Positions 49,659 through 56,658 of a DNA stretch of 64,000 nucleotides are shown piece by piece. The stretch spans positions 1,302,001 through 1,366,000 of the forward strand of contig NZ_CP186925.1 of NCBI RefSeq assembly GCF_049562855.1, written 5' to 3'. The DNA is from Ruminococcus_C callidus. Lineage in GTDB: Bacteria; Bacillota; Clostridia; Oscillospirales; Ruminococcaceae. The notes below the pieces were generated by a model. It was not told the DNA's origin, did no database searches, and saw only the letters and a list, made by a program, of their open reading frames with translations. Both the position numbers and the translations under genes were made by a program. Each line of letters begins with the position of its first letter. Position 1 is the first letter of the stretch.

Positions 49659-50582
49659 TTACTTGATCATGCTGGCAATTTCTTCTGCAAAGTTGTCAGC
49701 CTTCTTTTCGATGCCCTCGCCGCGTTCAAAACGAACGAAAGCGGTGATTGCGATTGTAGTGCCTGCAGCCTTTGCAACGCCATCTACATAGCTCTGAACA
49801 GTTTCCTTGTTTTCCTTTACGAAAGCCTGTTCCAGCAGGCAGTTTTCACCGTAGTACTTGCCAACCTTACCAGCTGCAATCTTTTCCTTTACCTGTTCCG
49901 GCTTATTTGCCATCTTCGGATCTTCTGCCATCTGAGCCAGAATGATCTTCTTTTCTTCGTCCAGAACAGCTGCCGGAACATCTTCACGCTTCAGATACGG
50001 CGGATTCATTGCTGCAACCTGCAGTGCACAGTCCTTTGCAGCTGCCAGAATTTCCGGAATTGCACCAGCCGGAGATTCTGCACGAACCATAACGCCGATC
50101 TTGCCGCCGCCGTGGATATACGGTACCAGAATACCTTCCATGCGAACGAAGCGGCGAATCTGCAGATTTTCACGAATCTTCAGGAACAATTCCTGAAGTG
50201 CTTCGTCAACAGTCATTGTGCCGCCGGAAACAGTAGTTGCCTTCAGAGCTTCTACGTCAGCCGGATTCTTTTCAATAATGGTATCAGCAACCTGATTTAC
50301 AAATGCCTTGAATTCATCGGTATTTGCAACAAAGTCAGTTTCAGAGTTTACTTCAACAACACAGCCTACAGAATTGTCTGCATTTACCTTTGCAACTACC
50401 ATACCTTCTGCGGCAACACGACCAGCCTTCTTTGCCTGTGTAGCCAGTCCCTTTTCACGCAGCAGTTCAATTGCCTTTTCTACATCACCGTCAGCTTCTG
50501 TCAAAGCCTTCTTGCAGTCCATCATACCAACACCGGTAGACTTCCGCAGTTCGTTGACATCTTTTGCAGTAAAATTAGCCAT
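49659..50582 (-). CDS. tsf: Translation elongation factor Ts
   Basis: A 307-residue nucleotide exchange factor for EF-Tu. The N-terminal UBA-like domain VNELRKSTGVGMMDCKKALT and DGDVEKAIELLREKGLA are standard. GCVVEVNSETDFVANTDEFK is the core EF-Tu-binding motif. AGGAGG precedes the start. It follows rpsB with a hairpin in the gap. Confidence 0.97.
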   Translation of the reverse strand: MANFTAKDVNELRKSTGVGMMDCKKALTEADGDVEKAIELLREKGLATQAKKAGRVAAEGMVVAKVNADNSVGCVVEVNSETDFVANTDEFKAFVNQVADTIIEKNPADVEALKATTVSGGTMTVDEALQELFLKIRENLQIRRFVRMEGILVPYIHGGGKIGVMVRAESPAGAIPEILAAAKDCALQVAAMNPPYLKREDVPAAVLDEEKKIILAQMAEDPKMANKPEQVKEKIAAGKVGKYYGENCLLEQAFVKENKETVQSYVDGVAKAAGTTIAITAFVRFERGEGIEKKADNFAEEIASMIK

Positions 50583-50621
50583 TGGATCTTCCTCCTAATT
50601 CTTATTTCAAACGATTTCCTC

Positions 50622-50666
50622 AAAAAACCCGAATAGACTGCTCATGTCAAGCATATTCGGGTTTTT
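50622..50666 (-). terminator. Hairpin between rpsB and tsf, possible attenuator
   Basis: On the minus strand, AAAAACCCGAATA pairs with TATTCGGGTTTTT around an 18-base loop, ending in six T. It may reduce tsf expression relative to rpsB. Confidence 0.65.
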
Positions 50667-50697
50667 GATCTAACAGATATTTCAGTTTCGCTTCTGC

Positions 50698-51438
50698 TTA
50701 TTCAGCGTCTTCTTCAGCAGCCTTTGCTTCTGCAGCTTCCGCAGCGGCAGCATCAGCACCCTGACGACCTTCGATAATTGCATCAGCCATAACGCCGGCA
50801 ATCAGCTTTACAGCACGGATTGCATCGTCGTTACCCGGGATAACATAATCGATTTCGTCCGGATCACAGTTGGTATCAACGATAGCTACGATCGGAATGT
50901 TCAGCTTCTTAGCTTCTGCAACTGCAATGCGTTCCTTACGCGGGTCAACGATAAACAGTGCACCCGGCAGCTTCTTCATTTCCTTGATACCGCCCAGGAA
51001 TTTCTCCAGCTTTTCAATTTCCAGCTGCAGCTTACCAACTTCCTTCTTCGGCAACAGATCGAATGTACCGTCTGTTTCCATTTCGTGAAGCTGTTCCAGA
51101 CGCTTGATTCTTCTCTGAATGGTAGAGAAGTTTGTCATCATACCGCCCAGCCAACGTGCATTTACATAGTAAGCACCAGCACGGGTAGCTTCTTCCTTAA
51201 TGGAATCGCCGGCCTGCTTCTTGGTACCAACGAACAGTACAGACTCGCCCTGTGCGGACAGATCGCGGATGAACATGTAAGCTTCATCCAGCTTTCTTAC
51301 GGTCTTCTGCAAATCGATGATGTAGATGCCGTTACGTTCAGTGAAAATGTACGGAGCCATTTTCGGGTTCCATCTTCTGGTCTGATGACCAAAGTGTACG
51401 CCAGCTTCCAAGAGCTGCTTCATAGATACTACGCCCAT
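50698..51438 (-). CDS. rpsB: 30S ribosomal protein S2
   Basis: A 246-residue small-subunit protein. LLEAGVHFGHQTRRWNPKM, YIFTERNGIYIIDLQKTVRK and VDTNCDPDEIDYVIPGNDDA are the S2 signatures. The last 20 residues are an Ala/Glu-rich acidic tail, common in clostridial S2. AGGAGG precedes ATG 51438. It has its own promoter and a structured leader. Confidence 0.97.
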   Translation of the reverse strand: MGVVSMKQLLEAGVHFGHQTRRWNPKMAPYIFTERNGIYIIDLQKTVRKLDEAYMFIRDLSAQGESVLFVGTKKQAGDSIKEEATRAGAYYVNARWLGGMMTNFSTIQRRIKRLEQLHEMETDGTFDLLPKKEVGKLQLEIEKLEKFLGGIKEMKKLPGALFIVDPRKERIAVAEAKKLNIPIVAIVDTNCDPDEIDYVIPGNDDAIRAVKLIAGVMADAIIEGRQGADAAAAEAAEAKAAEEDAE

Positions 51439-51550
51439 TGTGTAGTCCTCCTAAATAAAATGGTTTTGCTTCCTCCGCCTGCTTTTTCGGCTGCACAACT
51501 CTGCATTTCTGCAAAGCACCCGTGAAAACCAAAGCAGACGTGTGAACTGC
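51439..51550 (-). promoter_or_regulatory. Structured 5' leader of rpsB
   Basis: The roughly 110-base leader can fold: TCTGCTTTGG pairs with CCGAAAAAGCAG over some 40 bases, enclosing a TGCA-GAAA-TGCA hairpin. Ribosomal protein S2 often represses its own message through such a leader. That role is inferred. Confidence 0.45.
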
Positions 51551-51556
51551 CTTATT

Positions 51557-51586
51557 ATTATACCAAAAACCGAGCCAATTGGTCAA
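51557..51586 (-). promoter_or_regulatory. Sigma-A promoter of rpsB-tsf
   Basis: On the minus strand, TTGACC, an 18-base spacer and TATAAT, with TGG before the -10. It begins seven bases past the ylmC stop. Confidence 0.8.
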
Positions 51587-51592
51587 GTATTT

Positions 51593-51889
51593 CTATGTAG
51601 AATATTTTTGTTGATTTAAGCTCGCATTTGTACAAGTTGTACAATTGCTGGGATTCCCTAACTCCACCAAAATAGCATCTTTTCCAACCAATCGGATTTG
51701 CCGAAAACCGATGATGCAATTGTCACGCGGCCCCAGAATTCCGAAAAAGCGTGGTCTGCCATACAAAATCAATGCTGTGACAGTTGCAGAATTTGCGTCC
51801 ATTTGGAGATCATCGACACGGCCAAGGTTTTCACCATTTACAATATTAATGACATCTTTGCAACGCAGTTCTTCCAGCGTACACACCAC
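51593..51889 (-). CDS. YlmC/YmxH family PRC-barrel protein
   Basis: A 98-residue protein with one PRC-barrel domain (about 5-80): ELRCKDVINIVNGENLGRVDDL, YGRPRFFGILGPRDNCIIG and LVGKDAILVEL fit the YlmC/YmxH family linked to sporulation in Firmicutes. The C-terminus carries a short Cys/Asn-rich tail (NCTTCTN). No clear Shine-Dalgarno stands out. It follows the CmpB-type gene and precedes the rpsB promoter directly. Confidence 0.85.
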   Translation of the reverse strand: MVCTLEELRCKDVINIVNGENLGRVDDLQMDANSATVTALILYGRPRFFGILGPRDNCIIGFRQIRLVGKDAILVELGNPSNCTTCTNASLNQQKYST

Positions 51890-51935
51890 AGTGCATCACC
51901 TCTGCAACAGGATATGCAAGATTCTGCGAATTCTT

Positions 51936-52493
51936 TCACAAAAACAATTTGAAAAGGACGGTACAAATCAAATCCAGTCCCATTATAACTGCTGCTGTGA
52001 TGCTCACTACGTGCAATACCTTTTCCGACATCAGTCCGGTAATTTTGGCAAACAGCGGGCGAAGCAGATACAAAAACAGAACGCCGCCGATGCCAAAACG
52101 AACAGACGGGGAAAGAGCAACTCTTGCCTGAAAATTGATTGCATAGTCTGCATAGGTTTGCCATGGCCAGCTTCCAGTTGTCCATTCCAACAGATAGCTG
52201 ACCGCCAATTCGATCAATGTGGCAACTGCCCCACAACCCAGAAAAATCAGAATCGGTCTTGCCCAACGTACACGCCATGATAGTTGCATTTTTGCAAATT
52301 TTCCAAAGCAGAGCAAAAATGCCAGCATGCCGACTCCATATACCGGACAATACGGGCCAAACAGTACGCCTCGGTTTTGAAACCCCCAACGATAGACAAC
52401 AACTTCTAAAAACACTTCATAGCACCAGCCAATAATTGCTGCCATGAGAAAATAGAGGAACAATTTTTCAATTGTTTGCAGTTTATTTTGCAT
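51936..52493 (-). CDS. CmpB-type putative ABC transporter membrane protein
   Basis: A 185-residue polytopic protein with about five hydrophobic segments. The opening FLYFLMAAIIGWCYEVFLE and RGVLFGPYCPVYGVG are hallmarks of the family annotated as putative type IV ABC-transporter permease (ABC_trans_CmpB). No ATPase or binding protein is nearby, and the transport role is unproven for the family. ATG 52493 follows GGAGG; eight upstream codons are unused. It follows a terminator. Confidence 0.82.
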   Translation of the reverse strand: MQNKLQTIEKLFLYFLMAAIIGWCYEVFLEVVVYRWGFQNRGVLFGPYCPVYGVGMLAFLLCFGKFAKMQLSWRVRWARPILIFLGCGAVATLIELAVSYLLEWTTGSWPWQTYADYAINFQARVALSPSVRFGIGGVLFLYLLRPLFAKITGLMSEKVLHVVSITAAVIMGLDLICTVLFKLFL

Positions 52494-52524
52494 TTCTGTC
52501 CTCCCTCCAATCATCATCTGTCTA

Positions 52525-52568
52525 ATACAAAAGCAGGTGTTCTCACAAAAATAGAAACGCCTGCTTTT
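52525..52568 (-). terminator. Intrinsic terminator after the transketolase gene
   Basis: Inverted repeat ACAAAAGCAGGTGTT (52525-52539) with AACGCCTGCTTTTGT (52554-52568) and one mismatch. It ends the long divIVA/ileS/transketolase series. Confidence 0.78.
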
Positions 52569-52594
52569 GTATCCTATGTGTACTTATGAAAAAA

Positions 52595-53545
52595 TTACTT
52601 CTTTTCGGTAACTGCCTTTTTGGCAACTGCGGCAATGTTTTCTGCACACAGACCAAATTCCTTCAGCAGCTCTACAGCCGGACCAGAATGACCGAACTCA
52701 TCGTTCACGCCAATGCGAACAACCGGAACCGGACAGCATGCAGTAACTGCTTCTGCAACAGCACCGCCCAGACCACCGATAATACTGTGTTCCTCTACAG
52801 TTACCAGCAGACCAGTTTCTGAAGCAGCCTTACAGATCAGTTCAGTGTCCAGCGGCTTAATGGTGTGAATATTCAGTACACGAGCGTGGATTCCTTCGGC
52901 TTCCAGCAGTTCTGCTGCCTTCATGGATTCCCATACCATCAGACCAGTAGCAACCAAAGTTACATCTGTGCCTTCCCGCAGTGTAATGCCTTTACCAATT
53001 TTGAATTTATAAGTTGCAGCATCGTTGAAGATCGGAGTTGCCAGTCTGCCAAATCGCAAGTAAACCGGTCCCTCATACTGAATGGCAGCTTCTACAGCAG
53101 CCTTTGCTTCTACATCGTCTGCCGGATTCAAAATTGTCATACCCGGAATGGTTCGCATCAGTGCAATATCTTCGTTGCACTGATGTGTGGCACCGTCTTC
53201 ACCAACGGAAATACCAGCATGAGTTGCACCGATTTTTACATTCAGGTGCGGATAACCGATAGAGTTCCGCACGATTTCGAATGCTCTGCCGGCAGCAAAC
53301 ATGGCAAATGTGCTGGCAAACGGGATCTTTCCTGCCGTGGAAAGTCCGGCAGCAACGCCCATCATGTTTGCTTCTGCAATACCGCAGTCGAAGAAACGCT
53401 CCGGATAAGCTTTCTTAAAAATGCCTGTTTTTGTGGCAGCAGCCAGATCGGCATCCAGTACGACCAGTTCCGGATATTTGTCAGCGAGATCACGAAGTGC
53501 CTCACCATAGCTTTCTCTTGTTGCTTTTTTCTGCAATTCTGCCAT
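52595..53545 (-). CDS. Transketolase, C-terminal subunit
   Basis: A 316-residue subunit with the pyrimidine-binding (about 5-170) and C-terminal (about 190-310) domains of transketolase. RESYGEALRDLADKYPELVVL, FFDCGIAEANMMGVAAGLS and THAGISVGEDGATHQCNEDI are typical. It pairs with the thiamine-diphosphate-binding N-terminal half encoded three bases upstream, as is common in Firmicutes and archaea. The pair moves two-carbon units in the pentose phosphate pathway. Confidence 0.95.
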   Translation of the reverse strand: MAELQKKATRESYGEALRDLADKYPELVVLDADLAAATKTGIFKKAYPERFFDCGIAEANMMGVAAGLSTAGKIPFASTFAMFAAGRAFEIVRNSIGYPHLNVKIGATHAGISVGEDGATHQCNEDIALMRTIPGMTILNPADDVEAKAAVEAAIQYEGPVYLRFGRLATPIFNDAATYKFKIGKGITLREGTDVTLVATGLMVWESMKAAELLEAEGIHARVLNIHTIKPLDTELICKAASETGLLVTVEEHSIIGGLGGAVAEAVTACCPVPVVRIGVNDEFGHSGPAVELLKEFGLCAENIAAVAKKAVTEKK

Positions 53546-53548
53546 CGT

Positions 53549-55207
53549 TTAACCCTCCAGTTCCTTCAGCTGGGCTGTCAGTTCAGCCATTGCCTGTTCA
53601 TACTCTGCCTGATTCGGTGCTTTGCCGTGCCAGCCGACCTGATTTTCCATAAAGGACACACCCTTGCCCTTGACACTTTTCTGAATGATCGCAACCGGCT
53701 TGCCTACGATTGTTTCAGCTTCCTGCATTGCAGCATCAATTGCATCGAAATCGTGTGCGTCCATACGAATGACATGCCAGCCGAACGCTTCAAACTTTTC
53801 CGGAATCGGCTCCGGCGAGCAAACTTCGGAAAGCTTGCCGTCGATCTGCAAACCGTTGTTGTCTACAATTGCTACCAGATTGTCCAGATGATACTGGTTT
53901 GCGAACATTGCAGCTTCCCAAACCTGTCCTTCTTCGATTTCGCCATCACCCAGAATGGTGTAAACCTTATAAGCAGCATTGTCCATTTTTCCTGCCAGTG
54001 CCATGCCGCAGGCTGCGGAAATGCCCTGTCCCAGAGAACCGCTGGACATATCTACGCCCGGAATATGAATACACGGGTGCCCCTGCAAAAGTGCGCCGAT
54101 ATGACGCAGAGATTGCAGTTCTTCTTTCGGGAAAAATCCACGTTCTGCCAGTGTGGAATACAGAGCCGGTGCACAGTGTCCTTTGGAAAGCACCAGACGA
54201 TCACGGTCTGCCATTTCCGGATTCTTCGGGTCAACGTGCATCTTTGCAAAATACAGATAAGTCAGTGTATCACAAATCGAGAGAGAGCCGCCCGGGTGAC
54301 CGGACTTTGCGTGATAGGTGCCTTCAATAACACCCATACGAATACGGCAGGCAGTTGCCTGCAATTTTTTCTTGGTCATTTCATCCATGTTATGAACCTC
54401 CAATGATTTCGAAAGACGATAAATCAATTCTGCAATCGCGTTTTCTTCACAGGAATGCATCAACTGTATATTGGCAATTTCTTTAATGCAGGGCTGTGCA
54501 TTAGACGGACAGGCACTGGTGTCTGCTACGCGAAGCATATCCAGATCGTTGTCAAAATCTCCTGCCGCCACAATATGCCAGCTTTCCGCACCGCATATGG
54601 TGCGATACCGCCGAAGGGCACTCCCTTTAGTAACGCCTTTCGGCAGCATTTCATAAAAACGTGCTTCAGACTGTACAAAATCTGCACACGTCCAGTTTTG
54701 TTCTTGAAAATAGGCAATCAAATCAGGCATTCGTTCGGGTGCAATTGCAAACAGCACTTTCAGCCAACCATGCGGAATTTCCTCCGGCATTGCCAGAATG
54801 GGTTCCACCTGACAGATCTCCAGATGCTCCTTTTCATAAGGTGTCATTCTGGAAACATAGGTGCCGTCTGTGCGGAGAATCTCCGCCGAAACGTCCGGAA
54901 ATGCTTCTAACACTTGTCGGGTAATCGATACGGCTTCTGGCGGCAATTCTTCTGTGTAAAGCCACTTTTCTGCTACCGGATCATAAATAGCTGCTCCGTT
55001 GAACAATATCACAGGAATATTGGGCTGCAGCTTTTTCAAATATCGCTGAGCCGCCTGCAACGTTCTTCCAGTTGCAATTGCGAATTTGCCACCTTTTGCA
55101 CGGAACTGGGAAATTGCTGCTGCATCTGCCACAGAAATCTCTTTGCTGGCTGGCAGCAATGTACCGTCCAGGTCCGTAATAAGCATGGTATTTTCCAAAG
55201 ACTGCAT
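53549..55207 (-). CDS. HAD-family phosphatase joined in frame to the transketolase N-terminal subunit
   Basis: A single 552-codon frame. Residues 1 to about 265 are a Cof-type HAD phosphatase: LITDLDGTLLP (nucleophile Asp), ATGRTLQAA, PKGVTKGSALRRY and AAGDFDNDLDMLRVAD. Residues about 274-552 are a complete transketolase N-terminal subunit: ACRIRMGVIEGTYHAKSGHPG, then the thiamine diphosphate motif GDGEIEEGQVWEAAMFANQY ending near VDNNGLQID. No stop separates them. The internal ATG 54388 (residue 274) has GGAGG eight bases upstream, so the 279-residue subunit can also be made alone. Start 55207 follows AAAGGG. It could be a true fusion, a stop lost by mutation with internal initiation, or a sequence error at the junction. 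Followed three bases later by the C-terminal subunit. Confidence 0.85.
   Translation of the reverse strand: MQSLENTMLITDLDGTLLPASKEISVADAAAISQFRAKGGKFAIATGRTLQAAQRYLKKLQPNIPVILFNGAAIYDPVAEKWLYTEELPPEAVSITRQVLEAFPDVSAEILRTDGTYVSRMTPYEKEHLEICQVEPILAMPEEIPHGWLKVLFAIAPERMPDLIAYFQEQNWTCADFVQSEARFYEMLPKGVTKGSALRRYRTICGAESWHIVAAGDFDNDLDMLRVADTSACPSNAQPCIKEIANIQLMHSCEENAIAELIYRLSKSLEVHNMDEMTKKKLQATACRIRMGVIEGTYHAKSGHPGGSLSICDTLTYLYFAKMHVDPKNPEMADRDRLVLSKGHCAPALYSTLAERGFFPKEELQSLRHIGALLQGHPCIHIPGVDMSSGSLGQGISAACGMALAGKMDNAAYKVYTILGDGEIEEGQVWEAAMFANQYHLDNLVAIVDNNGLQIDGKLSEVCSPEPIPEKFEAFGWHVIRMDAHDFDAIDAAMQEAETIVGKPVAIIQKSVKGKGVSFMENQVGWHGKAPNQAEYEQAMAELTAQLKELEG
54389..54401 (-). promoter_or_regulatory. 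Internal ribosome binding site at the HAD/transketolase junction
   Basis: On the minus strand, GGAGG (54401-54397), eight bases, then ATG (54388). It encodes part of the linker SLEVHN in the long frame, and is as good as any start site in the window. Confidence 0.75.
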
Positions 55208-55220
55208 CAAAATCACCCTT

Positions 55221-56135
55221 TCAGGATTTCAGTTTTCGAAGTACCTTTTCAAAATATTCCGGCAAAGGACTTTCAAACTCCAGATACTGCCCTGTAGACG
55301 GATGAATAAATCCGATTTTGGCAGCATGAAGACACTGCCCTTCGATTCCGGGAAATGCTTTTCCATAGACATCATCACCCAGAATCGGGTGACCCAAATA
55401 CGCTAAATGTACTCGAATCTGGTGTGTGCGTCCGGTTTCCAATCGCAGCCGTAAATGCGTGGCACGGGGATATTCTGCAATCACAGTATAGTGCGTTGTA
55501 GCAGGTTTGGAATTTTTTTCTGTGACACACATTTTTTTGCGGTCTACCGGATGTCGTCCGATCGGAGCAGAAATCGTCCCTTCTGCTTCGCGAAAATGTC
55601 CCATTGCCACCGCCTGATATTCTCTTGTAAATGAATGGGCGGCAATTTGTGCCGATAACGACTGATGTGCCATATCATTTTTTGCCACCATTAGCAAGCC
55701 GCTTGTAAAACGATCGATACGGTGCACGATTCCGGGGCGAATTATGCCATTGATGCTGGAAAGCCGATCTCCGCAATGATACAATAGTGCATGTACCAGC
55801 GTTCCTGTCGCGTGTCCGGGAGCCGGATGTACAACCATGCCCTTGGGTTTGTTCACCACAAGTAAGTCATCATCTTCATAGACAATATCCAGCGGGATAT
55901 TTTCCGGCTGCAATTCCAGCGGCTCTGGTTCCGGCAGCTGCACCAAAACTTGATCCCCTGCTTTTTGCCGATAATTTTTCGGAACTTTTTTGCCATTTAC
56001 TGTCACATCACCGTGTTCCATACGAACTTGCAGGGCGGAACGCGTCATCGCAAGACTCTCCTGTCCGGAAAGCCATTTGTCCAGACGTTCTCCGTCCGCT
56101 TCCGCAGGCACACAAAAAGACAAAGTTTCAGGCAT
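55221..56135 (-). CDS. RluA family pseudouridine synthase, RluD-like
   Basis: A 304-residue rRNA pseudouridine synthase. S4 domain about 12-75 (GERLDKWLSGQESLAMTRS), catalytic domain about 85-300 with the active aspartate in VHRIDRFTSGLLMVAKND and LETGRTHQIRVHLAYLGHP. Phe and Thr replace the usual Lys-Asp after the catalytic Asp, a mild variation. ATG 56135 follows GAGGGAG and overlaps the lspA stop by eight bases, the standard lspA-rluD arrangement. It is a paralogue of the gene at 22871-23848. Confidence 0.94.
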   Translation of the reverse strand: MPETLSFCVPAEADGERLDKWLSGQESLAMTRSALQVRMEHGDVTVNGKKVPKNYRQKAGDQVLVQLPEPEPLELQPENIPLDIVYEDDDLLVVNKPKGMVVHPAPGHATGTLVHALLYHCGDRLSSINGIIRPGIVHRIDRFTSGLLMVAKNDMAHQSLSAQIAAHSFTREYQAVAMGHFREAEGTISAPIGRHPVDRKKMCVTEKNSKPATTHYTVIAEYPRATHLRLRLETGRTHQIRVHLAYLGHPILGDDVYGKAFPGIEGQCLHAAKIGFIHPSTGQYLEFESPLPEYFEKVLRKLKS

Positions 56136-56640
56136 TTTTCTGTTCTCCCTCAGCTGTTGCCTTGGCTTTGGAATTGAGTTTTGGTTCCACAAACAAAAAG
56201 TAAATTGCAAACAAAACAACGCCAATTACCACGCAACAATCTGCAAAATTAAACACGGCAAAGTGAAACAGCTTCACTTCCAGATAGTCTACCACCAGAC
56301 CACCGCGAAACAGTCGGTCAATTAAATTGCCCAGACCGCCGCTTAGAATCAAGGTCAAGCTGACTGTCAGCAGCTTGGATTTTTTTCCATGACGTACCAG
56401 CCAGTAAGCACAAAACGCCATCAGAATCACCGTTGTTCCCACTAGCAGCCAACGCATGCCGGCAAAACTACTGAAAACAGCTCCGTTATTTTCCAGATAA
56501 GTCAAATCCAGAATTTTATGATCGCCAATGTGCAGAAACGGTACACTTCCGACTGGTTTCAAATCCTGAACGACCCAGTATTTGATCAGTTGATCTGCTG
56601 CGGTCAGCAAGATAATTCCGATTAAGGCTGCAATCAGCAC
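56128..56640 (-). CDS. lspA: Lipoprotein signal peptidase
   Basis: A 170-residue four-helix membrane aspartic protease removing signal peptides of lipoproteins. The two catalytic aspartates are in GLGNLIDRLFRGGLVVDYL and VFNFADCCVVIG. The C-terminus is a polar tail. The gene lies 18 bases after ileS, and its position between ileS and an rluD-like gene is typical. Confidence 0.95.
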   Translation of the reverse strand: MLIAALIGIILLTAADQLIKYWVVQDLKPVGSVPFLHIGDHKILDLTYLENNGAVFSSFAGMRWLLVGTTVILMAFCAYWLVRHGKKSKLLTVSLTLILSGGLGNLIDRLFRGGLVVDYLEVKLFHFAVFNFADCCVVIGVVLFAIYFLFVEPKLNSKAKATAEGEQKNA

Positions 56641-56658
56641 AAATACATCCTTTCCCGA

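Noticed and set aside
52865..54406. A 513-codon plus-strand frame across both transketolase genes
   Set aside because: Spans two genuine minus-strand genes; composition is that of an antisense frame.
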